Of a stretch of 64,000 nt of DNA, positions 59,146 to 64,000 are shown piece by piece. The position numbers were made by a program, and so were the translations under genes. Each line of letters begins with the position of its first letter. The stretch's first letter is position 1. The notes beneath the pieces were generated by a model. That model was not told where the DNA came from. It worked only from the letters and a program-made list of their open reading frames with translations, and did no database searches. Where the stretch lies: positions 93,884,316-93,948,315 of the forward strand of contig CM047810.1 of NCBI GenBank assembly GCA_026214975.1, read 5' to 3'. The DNA is from Gentiana macrophylla (lineage: Eukaryota; Streptophyta; Magnoliopsida; Gentianales; Gentianaceae).

Positions 59146-61595
59146 ATGTCAAATATATTCGCTTCTGTCCTGTTGGTTTCATTTCTTCTGCTATCCTTTA
59201 CCGTTGCTGAAAATGGTCTTCCCCAATGTAATTGTGATGAAGTGGGATTTTGGTCAGTTGACAACATTTTAGAGTGTCAGAAAGTGAGCGACTTCTTGAT
59301 TGCCTTAGCTTATTTCTCGATTCCAGTCGAGCTCCTTTACTTTGTTAGCTGCACTAATTTCCCATTCAGATGGGTACTCCTTGAGTTCATTGCCTTCATA
59401 GTTCTATGTGGTATGACCCATTTGCTGAGTGGATGGACATATGGCCCTCACTCGTTTCGTCTTATCCTAGCAGTTACTGTTTTCAAAGTTCTTACAGCAT
59501 TCGTCTCGTGTGCTACTGCTATCACGTTGATCTCTATCCTTCCTTTGCTCCTTAAGGTCAAAGTTAGAGAATTAATGCTCGTAAAAGAAGACACGGGATC
59601 TTGGTAGGAAAGTTGGAATGATAAAGAAACAGACAGAAGCAGGAATGCACGTGCGGATGCTCACACAAGAGATTCGTAAATCTCTTGATCGACATACAAT
59701 ATTGTACACCACCCTTGTTGAACTCTCAAAAACTTTGAATCTGCAGAACTGTGCCATCTGGATGCCTAATGAAGATAGGACAGTTATTAATCTGTTGCAT
59801 GAGTTAAAAGTAAGAAATTCCTCGGATACTTGTAACTTAACTGTTCCAAGAAGTGATCCAGATGTAAGTATGATTAAAGGGAGCCACGGAGTGAAGCTAC
59901 TTAGCCCTAATTCGACACTTGCTATTGCAAGTAGTGGTTGTGGTGATTCTGAATCAGGGGGGTCGGTGGTGGTAGGAAGTTTCGACGATCCAGGACCTGT
60001 AGCAGCCATTAGGATGCCAATTTTAAGAGTTTCTAATTTCAAAGCGGAACTCCGGAGATGGTTCCTGCTTGTTATGCTATTCGTTTTGGTGCTTCCGGGT
60101 GGAACGGGTCAATCTTGGAGTGCCCAAGAACTTGAGATTGTTGAGGTGGTTGCCGATCAGGTTACTGTCGCACTCTCGCATGCTGCACTGCTTGAAGAAT
60201 CTCAACACATGAGAGAACAGTTGGAGCAGCAAAATAGAGCCTTGCAGATAGCAAGAGAAAATGCTTTGATGGCTAACCGAGCAAGGAATGCGTTTCAGAT
60301 GGTTATGAGCAAGGGACTAAGAACACCAATGCATTCCATTCTAGGACTTGTCTCTTTGATGCAAGACGAGGATTTGACCTCAGAACAGAAACTGCTTGTT
60401 GGTGCTATGTTTAGAACATCGAACGCATTTTCTATGTTGATAAATGATACCATGGATACACCCACAAAGGAAAGTGGTAAATTCCCTCTTGAGGTGAAGC
60501 CTTTTCAGCTTCATTCAATGATAAAAGAAGCTGTTAGTATAGCCAAGTGCCTTAGTGTTTGCAGAGGTTATAGTTTTTCTGTAGAGATCGATAAATGCTT
60601 GCCTGATCATGTAGTGGGGGATGAAAGAAGAGTTTTCCAGCTTATACTACATATGATTGGGAGTCTGCTAAAATGCAACCAAGAATTTGGGGCTCTCGTT
60701 TTTCGAGTTCTTTTAGTAAAGGGTAGTCAAGGAAGAAATGAAGGATGGGGGGCCTGGAGATCAGTAAACCCATCTGAGGGTAATCATGTCTATGTAAGAT
60801 TTGAAGTTGGCATTACTAATGACACTTCTCGTCTCGAGAGTCAAGACCCTTTCGATCCTTCTCTTCTCGTCTGGCAGAGGCATTACAGCAAGGGAGCTGA
60901 GGAAGGTTTGAGTTTCAACATATGCAAAAAGATAGTTCAGGTATGCTAAATCCTTCTGTTAATTGGCTCATTTTTTATCCTACACAGCAGTCTTATATAT
61001 ATATATATATACACACATGTTGATCTTAATTAAGGTGTTTGTACAATGGCAGCTGATGCAAGGGGATATTTGGGTGGTCCCCCCTAATCCCGAAGGCTTT
61101 GATCAAAGCATGGCACTTGTTCTTCGGTTTCCAAAACAGCCATCATCCAACTTGATTCGTTTATCTGAACACACGGAGTCTTCTAATTCCAGCTCTCATT
61201 TAAGAGGCCTTAGAATCCTGTTAGCCGATGGCGACGATGTAAACAGAGCAGTTACACGAAAACTGCTCGAAAAACTGGGTTGTGTCGTTACCTGTTTGTC
61301 ATCTGCATTTGAATGTCTAACTACTCTCCAATCAGCATCTTCATTCCAATTAGTCCTTGTGGATCTTCATCTGCACGATTTAGATGGATATGAAGTTGCA
61401 GTCAGAACCCGAAAGCTACGGAGCCGTAATCGGCCTTTGATCATTGCTTTAACTGCAAGCGATGATGAAGCTATTTGGGAACGATGTTTTGAGGTTGGAA
61501 TCCACGGAATAATTCAAAAACCAGCTCTCTTGCAAGGTATCAAAGATGAGCTCGTAAGAGTCCTTCAAGCTGATAGACCAGTCGGTTCGTTTTAA
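59146..61595 (+). pseudogene. ETR2: Ethylene receptor, subfamily II (ETR2/EIN4 type), with a 1-base frameshift
   Basis: Binds ethylene through copper in the ER membrane and represses signalling through CTR1 until ethylene is bound. Exons are 59146-60940 and 61053-61595, with a 112-bp GT..AG intron. Without the frameshift the product would be about 778 residues, the family's length. Order: an N-terminal hydrophobic segment characteristic of subfamily II; CNCDE; three membrane segments with copper ligands in VLCGMTHLL; a GAF domain; a degenerate kinase (MSKGLRTPMHSI in place of the histidine box, VGDERRVFQLILHM in place of the N box, no glycine boxes); and a receiver with DGDD, VDLHLHD, LTAS and QKP. 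One extra A in the run 59583-59586 throws the frame into a stop (TAG at 59605-59607) just after the third membrane segment; homology resumes in another frame at once. The first in-frame ATG is 59146. EIN4 is the alternative name. It is a real lesion or an assembly error. Confidence 0.85.
60941..61052 (+). other. Coding intron of the ethylene receptor
   Basis: Donor CAG|GTATGC and acceptor GGCAG|CTG; splicing joins KKIVQ to LMQGDIWVVP, the conserved junction before the receiver in ETR2/EIN4 genes. It contains a short AT/AC microsatellite. Confidence 0.85.
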
Positions 61596-61599
61596 TTAC

Positions 61600-62060
61600 A
61601 GATGGTATAAATATATATATATATATACTCTTGACATTGTGGCACATTTTCGTGCTATATCTGGGATAAGTTTAGTATGCAAAATTATATGTGAAATCAA
61701 GGCCATAAGGTTACTGGTTATAATGGTGACAGATGTTTCGCATGAATATATTCCTAGGTGGATAGTCATAGTTGTACAAGGTTGTTGCAACATTATATCG
61801 TTATCGCCCCCCTTTAACAAATGCTGGTGGTTGTTCCATATTAACTGGTTATTGTTTCATATACTAGTGAAGGAGTTCTTTCAACAAGTATTATTTACTA
61901 AATGCATATTATCGTTGTGCATTGGCTATGCTAATCTTTTCAGTATTGTTTCAATCTTATTGGATGTCTCGGGAGGGACCTAAATGCTTGAATATCTTAA
62001 AGTAGATCATTTTACAGGTCTGACATCGTTAGCTTTCTTGGGTGAGCGCTTAGAGGGGAA
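61600..62060 (+). other. 3' flank of the ethylene receptor
   Basis: Probable 3' untranslated region, with a short AT repeat at 61608-61627. No further gene. Confidence 0.4.
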
Positions 62061-62061
62061 G

Positions 62062-62235
62062 TTTTAGGTGGTCATTCCACATGGGTGAAGTCGACTGCAG
62101 GATGACAGGTGATGCCACAGCTTTACATCCGGGATAAAATGGGTGGTCGGGAGTAAGTGGTGTGATGGGGTGTGGTGGAGTAAGAGTGGGTGGTGGGGTA
62201 GGGCTACCCCACCCCATCCCACCTAAACCTATGCC
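62062..62235. mobile_element. MITE-like inverted-repeat segment
   Basis: GTTTTAGGTGG at the left pairs with CCCACCTAAACC at the right, about 170 bp apart. The right half is G-rich on one strand (ggtggggtagggctacccca). No TSD is clear, so class is unknown. Confidence 0.35.
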
Positions 62236-62239
62236 TTCC

Positions 62240-63180
62240 ACCCAATCATTATTTCCCTAGTGTGACTTCTTGACTAAGATAATATAATTAAAATTTAATA
62301 GAAAATCTCCTCTTAGTCTTTAAGAATCCTAGGACAATTAGATGGAGTCGATTACAAAAATAACATCAATTAAACACAATTCCCTCCCCCTTTACCTTTA
62401 GCCCAGTTCGGCCTTCATTAAGGAGGAGGTGGAAAATCTTGATCTTCGTTTCTTTCTTTCAGAATTTGACGATCAAAGCGAAGAACTAAATGTGGAGGAG
62501 TTAGGATCATTGTTTGCTTGAAACAAGAGGTAAAAACCCCTTCTTTTTCTCTCATGTGGTGCGAACTGCGGCTGTGAAACCCTAACTTCGTTTTCTTCAG
62601 TTTTTATCGATAAATCTTCATAGAAAATTTGTCCTAGATCAATTGGGGTTTTGTTTTCATGTACATTTATTAAACCAGGTAGCTTTCAGTTGTAGGAAGT
62701 TGCAAATGCGTTTATATCTTGGTTAAAAGAAGTTTACATCGAGGTAGGAAGATCTTCGCTTTTGATATATATCTCAACCCATGTCAAATGCCCCCATGTT
62801 AGGTCTGCTAGTAAGTGACGTGGCATGAATTAAGAGGCTGATTTTCAAACCACCCCTAGTGTTTACGACACGTGTTAAGCTCATGTCAGCTTATAAATCG
62901 GAATATGAGTGATTGTTCCGATCACCGAGATACCCATATTTTCATTGATTGTTGTCGATCGAGGAGAATTCCGAGAGCCGAGACTCTTCGCTTCTCTTTG
63001 GCATGAAGATTTTTTACCCTCATTGTTTTCGACGCCTAACTCTGTAAGAGAACCCTTCTTCCCTGTAACAGATCTTCCTAAGCTTTGAACAAGTAAGCCT
63101 CTTCTTGTCTTTTCTTTTCCGAGTTTCAATACCATTTATTCCATGGAGTTTTCCATCATTTTGAATATCGACTGTTTGTC
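62240..63180. other. Gene-free stretch
   Basis: No supported coding sequence. The region 62440-62530 ends gaaacaagag|gtaaaaaccc and could be the first leader exon of a gene beyond the window, but nothing downstream confirms it. Confidence 0.3.
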
Positions 63181-63469
63181 TGCATGAGCTAGGATTGTTC
63201 GTCTCACGGTGGACCTTTAACAAATTCTGCAACGATTGAAGTAACTTCCTATAGACTAGACATAGAGCGAGCTCAAGTGAGCGATATCCCTTCGAGTCTG
63301 CACTGGATTGAGATGATGGGCCTATGTAATTAGTACGGGATCGATTTGGATAGATTCAAACCCCTTTTAACCTCTTCTGAACAGAGAGCCAATCAGCCCC
63401 TTTAGACTATTTCCCTATTTATGTAGAACATTTAGTGGCAAGTCTCATATTTCCTCTTGTTCTTTCCAT

Positions 63470-63860
63470 CCGGTGCCTCTTGACCCATCATCAACCGAGC
63501 TTGGCTCAGATATCCCTGAGTGGGATTAAGACTTTGCCTTAGTTTGTCACCAGTTGGATAAGAAATTCTCTCCACCTATGTTTAAAACTTTCTTCCGACA
63601 AAATAGGTTTGGCCTTCCCTTAGGTGGTACTTTTTCTCGTCGGAAGTCATGCGACCTCGGCGTTGAAGTGCGCTTCCTTGCCAAGAACCCTCTTCTGGCC
63701 GAAGGATGGAAAGAGCGGTTCTTTTTCGTACTGACCCCATATGCCGCATGTAGGTTATTAGAGTAATAAGGAACCAATCTCCGATCTTGTTCCCAAAAGC
63801 ATTCCTTCCTCTTGGTTAGAAACCATGACCATCCCCCATATTCGCCTTCCTACTTCCTCA
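63470..63860 (+). pseudogene. Relic resembling the plant putative gypsy-type transposon domain (Transposase_28)
   Basis: One frame reads KFSPPMFKTFFRQNRFGLP, GGTFSRRKSCD and AEGWKERFFFV. The closing GWK.RFFFV box, after a basic and Phe-rich stretch, is typical of the family named putative gypsy-type transposon (PF04195 in my memory). A double stop at about 63761-63769 ends it, with further relics (FPKAFLPLG) beyond. Family assignment is from the motif alone. Confidence 0.4.
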
Positions 63861-64000
63861 TTTACATCCGAGTTTCTTAGGTCGGCCAAACTTGAGAGCT
63901 TTGGCGTGTAAGATTACGAACCCCTTTCTTTTGAAGAGATAATCAAATTCAACCTGTAAACCAAGATTTTACAACTTCGAATCAGTTGTAGAAGTAGTTA

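Noticed and set aside
59572..60042. 156-codon minus-strand frame
   Set aside because: Antisense to the GAF region of the ethylene receptor.

Overview
The window is nuclear DNA of a flowering plant, most likely a eudicot. It is AT-rich, with interrupted genes carrying GT..AG introns, a subfamily-II ethylene receptor, and plant-type Ty1/copia, Ty3/gypsy (Del/Tekay and Athila/Tat-like), Helitron, hAT, Mutator-like, Stowaway and SINE sequences. I see no bacterial or organellar features. The only clear host gene is the ethylene receptor near the right end; almost everything else is transposable-element sequence nested to several levels.

Layout. 1-3520: a short minus-strand LTR retrotransposon with a decayed gag, no pol, and a captured piece of a host transportin-SR/MOS14-like importin gene. 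3590-3800: a Ty1/copia reverse-transcriptase scrap. 3940-21018: an old Del/Tekay-type LTR split by two later insertions. The first is an Athila/Tat-like non-autonomous element (4826-11742, TSD CATAT), whose own 3' LTR holds a solo LTR (4966-6922, TSD ATAGG). The second is a decayed copia element (12254-20269, TSD CGCTA). 21540-23020: another copia relic.

23903-47041 is a minus-strand Del/Tekay chromovirus (5' LTR 45100-47041; decayed gag and pol 40610-45058). Its 3' LTR has been blown apart by two hAT-type elements (8-bp TSDs CACATATA and CACCCAGG) and by a 12.7-kb Helitron (27504-40236). The Helitron encodes a HUH-Rep/Pif1-type helicase (31585-35803, interrupted) and a multi-exon RPA70-like protein (36223-39630), and ends in a perfect 8-bp hairpin followed by CTAG. 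It has two similar 5' start motifs, at 27504 and 29374, but only one 3' end.

47042-57200 holds diverged LTRs, a second copy of the solo-LTR family (53003-55139, TSD GAAGG) sitting in a 33-bp minisatellite and itself carrying a palindromic Mutator-type MITE, plus two copies of one SINE family with 12- and 14-bp TSDs. 57900-61595 is an ETR2/EIN4-type ethylene receptor with a 5'-leader intron, one coding intron, and a single-base frameshift in an A-run at 59583-59586. The final 2 kb hold a MITE-like repeat, gene-free sequence and a relic resembling the plant putative gypsy-type transposon domain.

The receptor would act in ethylene perception at the ER membrane. The Helitron's RepHel and RPA-like proteins belong to one rolling-circle transposition system. 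Gag, protease, RT/RNase H and chromodomain integrase of the chromovirus form a second, now broken, system. No wholly new biological system is demonstrated. The least expected objects are the retrotransposon with captured importin sequence, the double-5'-end Helitron, and the frameshifted ethylene receptor.
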